Assembly (NCBI GenBank): GCA_035529935.1 | Contig: DATKVT010000073.1 | Span: 27,568 to 91,567 of the forward strand | DNA: 64,000 bases | Source of the DNA: Williamwhitmania sp. | Lineage (GTDB): Bacteria; Bacteroidota; Bacteroidia; Bacteroidales; Williamwhitmaniaceae | Direction of reading: 5' to 3' | Part shown: in pieces, positions 54,639 through 63,960 of the stretch | How the letters are laid out: each line of letters starts with the position of its first letter | How positions within the stretch are numbered: the first letter of the stretch is position 1 | The notes under the pieces: generated by a model | Seen by the model: the letters and a program-made list of their open reading frames with translations, nothing else | What the model was told of the DNA's origin: nothing | Database searches by the model: none | Made by a program: the position numbers and the translations under genes

Positions 54639-55233
54639 CTTGGTTGGATATAGTATTGTATTTGGGATCACTCTTTATACTTTTTACGAGATATTCCTTA
54701 CAGAGATACTTCTTGCGACGAGCAAACTCTTCGGACGATAGTCCCAGCTCATCGGCCATTTGCGAAAAGCTAGTGCCATTAAAGAATGCAGTGAGGGTCT
54801 TCTGGCACTCCTCCGATAATTTTTTAAAGTGCTCGTAAAAAAGTTCTTTTCGCTTACTCTCAAGGTATTCCATGTATAGCGGGCTTTCTTCTTCAGCCGC
54901 TTCAATCATTGGTAGTGCCTCTTTATCCTTTTGTCTATTCTGAAGTGTCTTTAGCCAAATTAATCGACAGGTTGACATTAAATATGGTAACACAGCGTAG
55001 TTGGAGTCGAGTTGACCCTTCTTTGCTTTACGGTAGAAAATTATTATGGCTTCCTGGAAAATATCGTTTGCATCGTCCTCTTGTCCTCCTTGGTGATTAA
55101 TCATTTTGGCAACATTGGGATAGAATTTGGCATAGAGATATTTTAATGCCTCCTTGTTTTGACCAAGAATGCCGTTAAAGAGATCAATATTTGTGAATTC
55201 GGCCAACGTTATTGCTTGTTTGGTTGTTAACAA
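54619..55233 (-). CDS. ECF-type RNA polymerase sigma factor
   Basis: Up to 204 aa. Region 2 is visible (YLYAKFYPNVAKMI, DDANDIFQEAIIIFYRKAK, YLMSTCRLIWLKTLQ) and region 4 helix-turn-helix (LSEECQKTLTAFFNGTSFSQMADELGLSSEEFARRKKYLCKEYL). No ATG exists before residue 44, so the start must be non-ATG: TTG at 55233 or TTG at 55206. A TAGTTTTG overlaps 55238-55231, which would favour the shorter form. It is followed by the anti-sigma-like gene. The regulon may include the CHAT gene or the peptide locus, but this is unproven. Confidence 0.85.
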   Translation of the reverse strand: MLTTKQAITLAEFTNIDLFNGILGQNKEALKYLYAKFYPNVAKMINHQGGQEDDANDIFQEAIIIFYRKAKKGQLDSNYAVLPYLMSTCRLIWLKTLQNRQKDKEALPMIEAAEEESPLYMEYLESKRKELFYEHFKKLSEECQKTLTAFFNGTSFSQMADELGLSSEEFARRKKYLCKEYLVKSIKSDPKYNTISNQDGNEPF

Positions 55234-55332
55234 AACTAAAAAAAATGACCGATTAATGGGTTATAATAGGGAAGCAAAGTTTGGGAAGTGGACATGTTTT
55301 TGCTATGTTGCTTACTGGCAGTATAATAAAAA

Positions 55333-55357
55333 AACTCCAAAGTGTAACTTTGGAGTT
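55333..55357 (-). terminator. Terminator of the tRNA-Leu gene
   Basis: 10-bp perfect stem AACTCCAAAG / CTTTGGAGTT, 5-nt loop, followed on the minus strand by a T-run. Confidence 0.85.
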
Positions 55358-55360
55358 CAG

Positions 55361-55442
55361 TGCGGATGAAGGGACTCGAACCCCCACGCCTTTCGGCACC
55401 AGATCCTAAGTCTGACGCGGCTACCAATTACGCCACACCCGC
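55361..55442 (-). tRNA. tRNA-Leu, anticodon TAG
   Basis: 82 nt on the minus strand. Acceptor stem GCGGGTG pairs with CATCCGC with A as discriminator. The anticodon loop is CTTAGGA (anticodon TAG) on the stem TCAGA/TCTGG. The long variable arm TGCCGAAAGGCG is typical of class II tRNAs, and the T arm contains GGTTCGAGTCC. CCA is not encoded. Confidence 0.95.
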
Positions 55443-55503
55443 AAATGCGTGGCAAATGTAGATAATTTTTTTATTCCTACAAGTTCCAGTGCCCTTGTGT
55501 TGG

Positions 55504-56229
55504 TTATTTTCTTAACTCAAAATTCTGCCCTAGGTATACTTTCCTTACGGTTGGATCGTCGGCAAGTTCCTTCGATGTACCAGCGCAGAGAATTTTTCCT
55601 TCAAAAAGGAGGTAGGCCCTATCGGTTATGGAGAGCGTTTCGTGAACGTTGTGGTCGGTAATTAGAATGCCAATATTCTTTTCTTTTAACTTGGCCACGA
55701 TTGTCTGAATATCTTCAACTGCAATGGGGTCAACGCCGGCAAAGGGTTCGTCAAGTAAGATAAACTTTGGGTCGATGGCCAAAGCCCTTGCAATTTCTGT
55801 TCTTCTTCGCTCTCCACCAGAAAGCTGAATACCGAGACTCTTGCGTATTTTTTGTAGACCAAATTCACCAAGCAGACCTTCAAGCTTATCCCTCTGCTCA
55901 GTGGAAGAGAGTTCCGACATTTCCAATACCGCCCTAATATTATCTTCCACGCTCAGTTTCCTAAAAACGGAGGCCTCTTGAGCAAGGTAGCCTATGCCTC
56001 GTTGTGCCCTTCTGTAAACTGGATCGCCGGTGATATCCCTATCATCAAGGAATATTCTCCCTTCATTTGGCTGAACAAGGCCAACAGTCATGTAAAAGGT
56101 GGTGGTTTTTCCTGCACCATTTGGACCTAAAAGCCCAACGATTTCACCTTGATTAACTTCTACTGACACCCCATTTACTACAGCTCGGGACCGATAACGC
56201 TTTACAAGGTTTTGTGTGTATAGCTTCAT
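55504..56229 (-). CDS. lptB: LPS export ABC transporter ATP-binding protein
   Basis: 241 aa ATPase. Walker [11 protein letters not shown]-loop region [15 protein letters not shown] (the LptB-typical ASVFRKL), signature LSGGERRR, Walker [14 protein letters not shown] and switch His in ITDHNV. With LptFG it extracts lipopolysaccharide from the inner membrane. It lies downstream of a DUF5686 outer-membrane protein gene and kdsD, an LPS-sugar gene, which supports the call. Confidence 0.95.
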   Translation of the reverse strand: MKLYTQNLVKRYRSRAVVNGVSVEVNQGEIVGLLGPNGAGKTTTFYMTVGLVQPNEGRIFLDDRDITGDPVYRRAQRGIGYLAQEASVFRKLSVEDNIRAVLEMSELSSTEQRDKLEGLLGEFGLQKIRKSLGIQLSGGERRRTEIARALAIDPKFILLDEPFAGVDPIAVEDIQTIVAKLKEKNIGILITDHNVHETLSITDRAYLLFEGKILCAGTSKELADDPTVRKVYLGQNFELRK

Positions 56230-56259
56230 GGCTATCTGATTCGAGAATTTTTCGTAAAG

Positions 56260-58737
56260 TTAGAAAATAATTTGTAAGCCGGCCCTGATGCCAAATCTTT
56301 CAATGTTTGGATGGTCGAGATAACTCAACCGCCACATGGCATCAATTCGGATTACCTTAAATATGTTTTCAATTCCTGCACCCAATTCAACGTAAGGCTT
56401 AGAAACATTGGTGAGTCCAAGTGGAAAGTCCATAACTGAAAGGTTCTTCTTATTCAGGCTCCCGATCAATCCTTTTCCGGAAATTACCTCCCTCCATTTT
56501 AGCTTGCGGAAGATGGGTATTCTATTTAAAAAGAAACCCTGAAAGTGATGTTCAATAAAGAGGCTGACGTACTGGTCGCTGGCAAATTCGTAATAGTTCA
56601 TCATGTTGAAGGCATAGCGGTCGAATGCATAGGTTTCGTTGCCCTCGTGTAGGTGGAGAAGTGGATAAGGAACGGTACCAAATATTTTCCCTCCATCGAG
56701 AATTATACGGGTGTAGCCAAACGGGTTAATATTCACCTTGTAGTAGACGTTTAGGCGAGTCTTATAGTATTCATATTGGCTTCCAAATACATCCTTGAGA
56801 CCCACCGTAAGGTCAAAATTAACTATCGGCTTATCGCTGCCAAGGCTTACCCGCTCAAATTGACCCTGTACAAATCTTTCTCCTTTATCCCACAAGGTGT
56901 TCAGCTTAATTTCTGTAGTAGATAACATTGATAGTGTTCCACTACCGTTTGAGTATACAAAAGGTATGTATGGAGTTGGATACAGCCTGCGTTGTGTGAA
57001 TTTTATGGTGTTGGAAAAGCCATTAAACCACTCCTTTTGGTAGGTTGCAGAAAACTCTTTAACAAGTGTAAGTTTATAATTGGGATTTCGCCGTAGGAAT
57101 GACGTTACAATGTTGTCTTCCGTAAGCGCATAGGGGCTTTGACCAAGTTGTTCTATGTCCGACTTGTAGCCAATATCAAGGGTGTTTCTGGGGTTTTTTT
57201 TGATCATGTAAAGCACATCACCCCCATATTTGTATCGGTTATCTTTATCGCCATAGGCAACAAAGCCACTTATCAGGTATTTAGTACTAAATTTATTGGA
57301 AGTACGTCCGCTGATTCGAAATCGATTTCCCTCAATTTCATTGAATGAGTATATGGAATAGTATGGTCCAATCTCAAAATAGCCAACCACGTAGTAGTAG
57401 TTAACAATCATATTTACAATATCGAAAAAAGTCTTGTAGATGGGTACTTTTTGAACGGAATCCACCATCTGGTATATGGAGGCTTCCTTGGGGGTAAGGT
57501 TTACTGGTCTGGCGTCTTTCCAAAAAGACTCATCTTGTTTTAATGCACCTTCGTTAACCTTCACTCTCTCGGCCATGTTCGCTATGGTGTCGGGGATTGG
57601 TTGGTCAATTTTGACATTGTAAAAGGTCGTGGTTTTCCTGCCAAAGAATCCTGTAGTTTTCCGCTCTGTTATGTTGAAGTCTACAAATAAACTTGTTTTT
57701 TTTGGAAACCACAGCGTATCACCAAGCCTCGTATATTCAGAGGTCATTACCATGTCTTTCACAAAGTTCACATTGGCAGTTTTTTCCATCCGAAGGTTGC
57801 TTTTAACAACGGCAAAGGTTGTGTCGCTCACCCAAATATCGCCAGTAAAGGTAGGTTCCTGTTTTCGACGAGGTTTGAAGGAGAGTTGATAACACCAGTG
57901 GTTACCAATAAAGGCGCTGTCGATAAGGTAGTAGCGGTAGTATAAAAGGGCAAGATCCGCGATGGGACTTACAAATCCTTGGTCGAAAATGTTGATATAG
58001 TTGTCGTAAACGTTAATGGTTTGGTACATTTTTCCGGTGAACTGCGCAACACTCTCATTGTTAACTCCTGATATTTTTGTGGCTTTAATAATCTCCTTCT
58101 CTGTGCGTGGGCTTCTTGAATAGTAGTAATCCGAAAGAGTTTCGGTGATGAAGATGGGTAAAAAAGTTTTTCCAGTTACGGCAGAGGTGTCTACATAGTT
58201 GAAAATAAACTGAAACTGTTTGAATATGCGCTTATTCTTCATGTCGTCGTCAACATTGTTGAGGTCTATCTCAACCTTGTTGTAACTTTCGTATTGGTAG
58301 TTGCTAAGGTGCTCGGGATCGTTCTTTGGTTTATTCGCAATAACCTTTCGTAGGATTGGAAGAGCTGGGTTTTCGCCAGGTCTTACCACAATGGCTTCAA
58401 GCATTGTATTGCTCGATTTCAATTCAAAATTAATCTCCTGGTAGATGTTGAGTTTGATGTGTTTTGTTTGAGATTTGTATCCGACATAGGAGGCTGTTAG
58501 GGAATCTCCGCGATCTCGAGTTTCCAAATAGTATTCTCCATTTAAGTCGGTGATGGTGCCTGTGGTTGTGCCTGGGATAGTTACGTTGACATAGGGAAGT
58601 GTTTCACCGGTAGAAATATCGGTCACCTTTCCTCTTATTTTGGTTGTCTGGGCATTTGCTAAACTTGAAAAAAGAATCAAGAGCAACAATGAAAGGCCCA
58701 GCGCAAAACTGAGAGATTTTAGGTTTTTTTGTGACAT
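56260..58737 (-). CDS. DUF5686 / carboxypeptidase-regulatory-like outer-membrane protein
   Basis: 825 aa. Signal peptide (FALGLSLLLLILFSSLANAQ), CarboxypepD_reg-like domain ~30-115 (GKVTDISTGETLPYVNVTIPGTTTGTITDLNGEY), then a long DUF5686 region with a barrel-like C-terminus ending AGLQIIF. It is a large Bacteroidota outer-membrane protein of unknown role. Between kdsD and lptB, it may be linked to LPS or surface assembly, which is inference from context. Confidence 0.82.
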   Translation of the reverse strand: MSQKNLKSLSFALGLSLLLLILFSSLANAQTTKIRGKVTDISTGETLPYVNVTIPGTTTGTITDLNGEYYLETRDRGDSLTASYVGYKSQTKHIKLNIYQEINFELKSSNTMLEAIVVRPGENPALPILRKVIANKPKNDPEHLSNYQYESYNKVEIDLNNVDDDMKNKRIFKQFQFIFNYVDTSAVTGKTFLPIFITETLSDYYYSRSPRTEKEIIKATKISGVNNESVAQFTGKMYQTINVYDNYINIFDQGFVSPIADLALLYYRYYLIDSAFIGNHWCYQLSFKPRRKQEPTFTGDIWVSDTTFAVVKSNLRMEKTANVNFVKDMVMTSEYTRLGDTLWFPKKTSLFVDFNITERKTTGFFGRKTTTFYNVKIDQPIPDTIANMAERVKVNEGALKQDESFWKDARPVNLTPKEASIYQMVDSVQKVPIYKTFFDIVNMIVNYYYVVGYFEIGPYYSIYSFNEIEGNRFRISGRTSNKFSTKYLISGFVAYGDKDNRYKYGGDVLYMIKKNPRNTLDIGYKSDIEQLGQSPYALTEDNIVTSFLRRNPNYKLTLVKEFSATYQKEWFNGFSNTIKFTQRRLYPTPYIPFVYSNGSGTLSMLSTTEIKLNTLWDKGERFVQGQFERVSLGSDKPIVNFDLTVGLKDVFGSQYEYYKTRLNVYYKVNINPFGYTRIILDGGKIFGTVPYPLLHLHEGNETYAFDRYAFNMMNYYEFASDQYVSLFIEHHFQGFFLNRIPIFRKLKWREVISGKGLIGSLNKKNLSVMDFPLGLTNVSKPYVELGAGIENIFKVIRIDAMWRLSYLDHPNIERFGIRAGLQIIF

Positions 58738-58795
58738 CTTAAAATGATGAGTCGGCTAATAGCAATTATTAGCAAATGGAATAAATAGCCAGAAA

Positions 58796-59770
58796 TTATA
58801 CAACACCTTCCTTTAATATGTCATGCAGGTGAATCATTCCCACATACATTCCGGATGAAGTAACCACCAACTGTGTGATTTTGTTCTTCTCCATAAGGTT
58901 AAAAGCGTTGATGGCCATTTCATCCTTATCTACAGTTTTGGGATTTATGGACATGATGTCCCTGGCAACAAGGTGGTCTACAGAGCTATTGTTAGCCAAC
59001 ATGCGGCGCAAATCACCATCAGTGATGATACCTAACATTTTGCCAGTTTCATCAACCACTGCAGTTGCACCAAGCCTTTTACTTGAAATTTCGAGAATGA
59101 TAGTGCGAATTTTTGCATCGATACTCACCATCGGCTTAACCTCCTCTGAGAAAATGTCGCTTACCCGCATGTAAAGCTTTTTACCGAGTGATCCACCAGG
59201 ATGTACTCGCGCAAAATCTTCGGCAGAGAATCCCTTTAGCTTGAGCAGGCATATGGCTAAAGCGTCACCAATAACTAGTTGCGCAGTGGTACTTGAGGTT
59301 GGTGCAAGATTGTTAGGGCAAGCCTCTTGGTCAACCGTGGCTTTTAACACAAAATCTGACTTAAGCGCTAAATAGGAGTCTGTATTGCTCACAATGGCAA
59401 TTAGCGTATTGCCCATGTTGTGGATGAGGGGGATGAGTACCTTAATTTCTGGCGTATTCCCACTTTTAGAGAGGCAAATAATTACGTCGTCGTGCTGAAT
59501 AATACCTAGGTCTCCGTGGATGGCGTCGGCAGCATGCATGAAAATTGCAGGTGTTCCTGTTGAGTTCAGAGTAGCCACAATTTTGTTCGCAATAATTGCA
59601 CTTTTTCCGATTCCTGTAACAATCACCCTCCCTTTGCTGTTAAAGATGCGATAAACTACCTTCTCGAAGTTTTCGTCAATCATGCCGGCCAACTTTTCGA
59701 TGGCCTGTGCTTCGGTAAGGATAGTTTTTACAGCTAAGTCCCTGATGTTTACTTCTTGTTCTGTTGTCAT
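58796..59770 (-). CDS. kdsD: D-arabinose 5-phosphate isomerase (KpsF/GutQ family)
   Basis: 324 aa from ATG 59770 (MTTEQEVNIRDLAVK); the longer frame uses a TTG at 59809. N-terminal SIS domain (GIGKSAIIANKIVATLNSTGTPAIFMHAADAIHGDLGI, CLSKSGNTPEI) and two C-terminal CBS domains (GATAVVDETGKMLGIITDGDLRRML; MSINPKTVDKDEMAINAFNLM). It converts ribulose 5-phosphate to arabinose 5-phosphate, the first step to Kdo for lipopolysaccharide. It is first in the kdsD-DUF5686-lptB group. Confidence 0.94.
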   Translation of the reverse strand: MTTEQEVNIRDLAVKTILTEAQAIEKLAGMIDENFEKVVYRIFNSKGRVIVTGIGKSAIIANKIVATLNSTGTPAIFMHAADAIHGDLGIIQHDDVIICLSKSGNTPEIKVLIPLIHNMGNTLIAIVSNTDSYLALKSDFVLKATVDQEACPNNLAPTSSTTAQLVIGDALAICLLKLKGFSAEDFARVHPGGSLGKKLYMRVSDIFSEEVKPMVSIDAKIRTIILEISSKRLGATAVVDETGKMLGIITDGDLRRMLANNSSVDHLVARDIMSINPKTVDKDEMAINAFNLMEKNKITQLVVTSSGMYVGMIHLHDILKEGVV

Positions 59771-59959
59771 AAACAATGATTTGTCAATTAATTTTTGCTT
59801 AACAGTCAAACGGGTAGGGCTTACTCGAAAATTTGTGTAAATTTAGTGTAAAGATTTTTAAAACCGACATCTACCCATTAAAGGCGTTCATTCTTTTATT
59901 TTTTGGTGATATTCGTCAAGTATTGGAAGGTTCGGCTATGATTAAGCATTCTTTTTTTC

Positions 59960-59967
59960 TATCTTTG
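59960..59967 (+). promoter_or_regulatory. Putative -7 element upstream of recQ
   Basis: TATCTTTG matches TAnnTTTG, 74 bp before the recQ ATG; the -33 region is not clear. Confidence 0.4.
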
Positions 59968-60041
59968 ATTGACATTTGTGTTTTTTGTATGTCGTTGATT
60001 TACTGATTGTTGTGAAATTTTCTATACTGGAGGAATAAATA

Positions 60042-62231
60042 ATGAACGCTGCAAGTTCTTCGCTTTTCGATTATCTAAAAAAATATTTTGGATTTTCAAC
60101 CTTTAAGGGTAATCAGGAAGCCATTATTCAAAATGTCCTAGATGGAGAAGATGCGTTTGTGCTGATGCCAACGGGAGGAGGTAAGTCTCTTTGCTATCAG
60201 CTGCCAGCTCTTATTCTTGATGGAACTGCAATAGTTATCTCACCCCTGATTGCTCTGATGAAAAACCAGGTGGATGCGCTTCGGGGACTTAGCATGGAAG
60301 AGGGAGTCGCACATTTTCTCAACTCCTCGCTGACCAAGGCCGCCATAAACCAGGTGCGAGATGATCTGCTTCATGGTAGAACTAAGTTGCTTTACGTAGC
60401 ACCTGAATCCCTTACCAAGGAAGAAAATATTGCACTTCTGAAACAAATAAAAATTTCGTTTTACGCCATTGATGAGGCGCATTGTATATCAGAATGGGGT
60501 CACGATTTTCGGCCAGAGTATAGGAGAATACGGCCAATTATTGGCGAAATTGGAAAGGCCCCTGTGATTGCCTTAACGGCTACTGCTACACCGAAAGTAC
60601 AGCATGACATTCAGAAAAATCTTGGTATTCTGGAGGCTAAGGAGTTTAAGTCATCCTTTAATCGGCCTAACCTGTATTACGAGATTCGCCCTAAAATTGG
60701 TGCCACCAAGGAGATAATCAAGTTTATAAAAAATAATACCGGAAAATCGGGTATCATTTACTGCTTGAGTCGGAAAAAAGTGGAGGAGATAGCTCAAGCA
60801 TTGCAGGTTAATGGTATTAAGGCTTTGGCCTATCACGCCGGAATGGATTCAAATACTCGCTCTGCCAACCAGGATAAGTTCCTCATGGAGGAGGTCGATG
60901 TAATTGTAGCCACCATTGCTTTCGGAATGGGTATTGATAAGCCAGATGTTCGTTATGTTATACACTACGACATTCCTAAAAGTTTGGAGGGTTACTACCA
61001 GGAAACCGGAAGGGCTGGGCGTGATGGTGGAGAGGGGCAATGCATTACTTTTTACAGCTACAAGGATATCCAGAAACTGGAGAAGTTTATGCAAGGAAAA
61101 CCGGTTGCCGAGCAGGAAATAGGCAAGCAGCTCCTCATGGAAACCGTTGCCTATGCTGAATCGTCAGTTTGCCGTAGAAAAATGTTGTTAAACTATTTTG
61201 GTGAGGCTTACGATCAGGAAAACTGTGAGCATTGCGATAACTGTCTGCATCCAAAAGTTAAGTTTGAGGGTCAGGAGTTTATTGTGATGGCATTGGATGT
61301 AATTCTTGCCGTTCAGGAGAAGTTTAAGGTCGACCATGTTGCCAATATTTTAATGGGCAACGCAATAACCTCGGTGAAATCGTACAAACACCATCATCTG
61401 GAGGTGTTTGGATGTGGTTCAGATCAAAATATTCGTTTCTGGAATGGCGTTCTTCGACAAATTCTTGTTCTTCACCTTATCGATAAGGATATTGAGAACT
61501 ATGGTACCTTAATGTTGACTGAGAAGGGAAGGGAATACCTAGCAAATCCACATTCAATCCAGCTGTCCCAAGATCATGAGTATGAAGAGGGTGATGATGA
61601 TGATCAATCGGGACCCTCGGGCGATAAGAGCACTCCTGCCGATGAGGAACTCTTTGCTTTACTCAAGGACTTGCGTCGTAAGCTAAGCAAAAAGTTAAAC
61701 CTACCACCTTTTGTGCTTTTCCAAGATCCCTCGCTAGAGGACATGTCAGTGCAGTATCCAACCACCATGGAGGAGTTGCACAACATTACCGGTGTTGGCA
61801 CGGGCAAAGCAAAACGCTATGGCAAGGAGTTTGTCGATCTTATAAAGGCCTACGTTGAAGAGAAGGAGATTATTCGGCCACAAGATCTGGTGGTGAAATC
61901 GGTGGTGAACAAGTCGGGTCTCAAGGTATACATCATTCAAAGCATCGATCGGAAACTATCTTTTGTTGATATTTGCGAGGCGAAAAACATTGAGATGGGC
62001 GAATTGCTCAACGAAGTGGAGTCAATTGTGAGTTCGGGAACCAAAATCAACATTGATTATTACATCGGTGAGGTTCTCGACGATGAGAAACGGGACGAAA
62101 TATTTGACTATTTTATGGAAGCCGAGACGGAGTCCATTGCAGATGCATTAAAAGAGTTGGGTGAAGAGGATTTTACCGAGGAGGAGATTCGGTTGGTGCG
62201 CATCAAGTTTATTTCCGAAATGGGTAACTAA
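60042..62231 (+). CDS. recQ: ATP-dependent DNA helicase RecQ
   Basis: 729 aa. Superfamily 2 helicase: Walker A MPTGGGKSLCYQLPA, DEAH box AIDEAHCISEWGHDFRPEYRR (with the aromatic-rich loop), motif V/VI ATIAFGMGIDKPDVRYV and QETGRAGRDG. The RQC zinc site is C-x17-C-x2-C-x2-C type (CRRKMLLNYFGE...NCEHCDNC), followed by a winged helix and an HRDC domain (HNITGVGTGKAKRYG). The C-terminal extension beyond HRDC is typical of Bacteroidota. It unwinds recombination and replication intermediates. A translation start preceded by GGAGG is visible. Confidence 0.97.
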   Translation: MNAASSSLFDYLKKYFGFSTFKGNQEAIIQNVLDGEDAFVLMPTGGGKSLCYQLPALILDGTAIVISPLIALMKNQVDALRGLSMEEGVAHFLNSSLTKAAINQVRDDLLHGRTKLLYVAPESLTKEENIALLKQIKISFYAIDEAHCISEWGHDFRPEYRRIRPIIGEIGKAPVIALTATATPKVQHDIQKNLGILEAKEFKSSFNRPNLYYEIRPKIGATKEIIKFIKNNTGKSGIIYCLSRKKVEEIAQALQVNGIKALAYHAGMDSNTRSANQDKFLMEEVDVIVATIAFGMGIDKPDVRYVIHYDIPKSLEGYYQETGRAGRDGGEGQCITFYSYKDIQKLEKFMQGKPVAEQEIGKQLLMETVAYAESSVCRRKMLLNYFGEAYDQENCEHCDNCLHPKVKFEGQEFIVMALDVILAVQEKFKVDHVANILMGNAITSVKSYKHHHLEVFGCGSDQNIRFWNGVLRQILVLHLIDKDIENYGTLMLTEKGREYLANPHSIQLSQDHEYEEGDDDDQSGPSGDKSTPADEELFALLKDLRRKLSKKLNLPPFVLFQDPSLEDMSVQYPTTMEELHNITGVGTGKAKRYGKEFVDLIKAYVEEKEIIRPQDLVVKSVVNKSGLKVYIIQSIDRKLSFVDICEAKNIEMGELLNEVESIVSSGTKINIDYYIGEVLDDEKRDEIFDYFMEAETESIADALKELGEEDFTEEEIRLVRIKFISEMGN

Positions 62232-62242
62232 GTGGCCATGGC

Positions 62243-63142
62243 ATGGAGCTAGATTCTCCCATAATTCGGATATCCCATGTCTATAAATCTTATGGGGCAA
62301 CTAAAGCTTTAAAGAATTTCTCTTTAAGAGTAAACCAAGGAGAAGTAGTTGGTATTTTAGGCCCCAACGGAAGTGGAAAAACATCAGCTCTTTCTGTAAT
62401 GCTTGGAGTAACCATACCCGATGATGGAGAGGTTACTTGGTCTCTATCTAACAGGCGTTCGGAGGTGGGAGCCATGCTTTCGCCAGTGCGTTTTTACCAA
62501 AATTTGAGTTTAAGGGAGAATCTTTCTATTGTTGCAAAGCTTAAGGACGAAGCTTCATGCAATATCTCATCGGTGCTCGCGCTCGTAAATCTTGAGGATA
62601 GAATAAAAAACAAGTTCTCGAGCTTAACACCCGGCTTGCGTCAGCGATTTGGCTTTGCAGCAGCGCTTGTTGGCAATCCCTCAGTTCTGCTCCTTGACGA
62701 GCCTACCAATGCACTCGATCCGGAGGCAGCAGTGGAGGTTCGAGAATTGATTCAGAAATTGCATGGTGAAGGGAAAACCATTGTGATGACCAGCAATATA
62801 CTTGCCGAAATCGAACAACTTTGTTCTCACGTGGCAGTACTTAAACGTGGTAGGCGAGTTGCGTTCGGTACAAAGGAGAATGTTTTCTGGAGTCAGGAGC
62901 GATACCTCCTTGCATCATCAAATACATCAGCACTTCTTTCCTTGTTTAGCCAGTGCACCTTGCTAAAGGCCAGTGAATTGATGGGTGAGACATTAGCCGT
63001 GACTTTGGCAGACGGAGTTACTACAGAAGATGTTAACCGTTTTGCTTTCGAAAATGGGATAACTCTTTCCAAAATTGAGCTGCAGCACGCCAGCTTTGAG
63101 TCTAAGTTTATTAACCTGATGAAGGAGGAGGTGCTGAAATGA
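62243..63142 (+). CDS. ABC transporter ATP-binding protein
   Basis: 299 aa. Walker A GPNGSGKTS, signature region LTPGLRQR (a degenerate LSGGQ), Walker B VLLLDEPTNALDP, and switch region VMTSNILAE with Asn-Ile in place of the usual switch His. The C-terminal ~90 residues are an accessory domain typical of ABC-2 exporters. Twelve bp after recQ, it overlaps the permease gene by 4 nt, so ATPase and permease are coupled. Substrate unknown. Confidence 0.9.
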   Translation: MELDSPIIRISHVYKSYGATKALKNFSLRVNQGEVVGILGPNGSGKTSALSVMLGVTIPDDGEVTWSLSNRRSEVGAMLSPVRFYQNLSLRENLSIVAKLKDEASCNISSVLALVNLEDRIKNKFSSLTPGLRQRFGFAAALVGNPSVLLLDEPTNALDPEAAVEVRELIQKLHGEGKTIVMTSNILAEIEQLCSHVAVLKRGRRVAFGTKENVFWSQERYLLASSNTSALLSLFSQCTLLKASELMGETLAVTLADGVTTEDVNRFAFENGITLSKIELQHASFESKFINLMKEEVLK

Positions 63143-63960
63143 GACGCTGGTATAACTTAGTAGGGGTAGAATGGTTGAAAGCTCGTTCGCTATATGGATT
63201 TGGCATTACTATAACTGCCCAGCTAGTGGTTTTTCTTGTGTTAATCTTTGTTGGTGCTAACTTGGATGTTCATCTTCAGGGAGTCTCAGTAAGGCCTTTC
63301 TTTGAGTTTCCTCATGTGTGGCAAACATTTGCCTGGGCTTTGGGATGGCTCAATTTCTTTACCGCCGTTGGTTTCATTGTGATTATTGGGTCGGAGTTTG
63401 GAGAAAAGACATTTCTTTTTCAGCTAGTGAGTGGCCTTACACGGCTTGAATTAGTTGTTGCTAAAATTCTATTGGCGTTTTTTATCTCGATTGCATGGGT
63501 CTTAGTTTTCGTAGCATTAGGCGTTACATTCGGGTTATACTTTTCTCCTGGTGATTCACTATCACCTGTCTTGCCAGGGCTGCAAATTTTTTCAGCATTT
63601 TTTCTACGTACTTTTTCCCTTTTAATAGTGGCGATGCTCATTGCTTTTATACTGAGGAATACGGCTGTGTCCATCCTGCTGTTTATTGTGCTATTTTCGT
63701 TAGCCCCGGTTTTTCACTCGATAATACCGGAAAGCATAAGCTGGATGATGCCATTTCAGGCGATGCAGAACTTGACGCCTACACCCGATTTCTTTGGGCT
63801 TGCCGTTCTAAATCACCCAGAGTTGAGCGCGCTTAAAAATTCAATTACTACTGCACTGCCTAGCTGCACAAGTTTGTGGTTGTCATCTATTGCTACTTTA
63901 GTTTATTCATGTACTTTTATGATTGCAATGGTTGCCATTGTTAGACGACGAAGTTTTTAG
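63139..63960 (+). CDS. ABC-2 type transporter permease
   Basis: 273 aa with six predicted membrane helices and the ABC-2 topology: first helix after a short N-terminus (ITITAQLVVFLVLIFVGANL), amphipathic coupling segment (IIGSEFGEKTFLFQLVSGLTRLELVVAKILLAF), and a final helix before the basic tail RRRSF. It pairs with the ATPase just upstream. Function (drug, lipid or peptide export, or gliding-related) cannot be determined. Confidence 0.88.
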   Translation: MRRWYNLVGVEWLKARSLYGFGITITAQLVVFLVLIFVGANLDVHLQGVSVRPFFEFPHVWQTFAWALGWLNFFTAVGFIVIIGSEFGEKTFLFQLVSGLTRLELVVAKILLAFFISIAWVLVFVALGVTFGLYFSPGDSLSPVLPGLQIFSAFFLRTFSLLIVAMLIAFILRNTAVSILLFIVLFSLAPVFHSIIPESISWMMPFQAMQNLTPTPDFFGLAVLNHPELSALKNSITTALPSCTSLWLSSIATLVYSCTFMIAMVAIVRRRSF

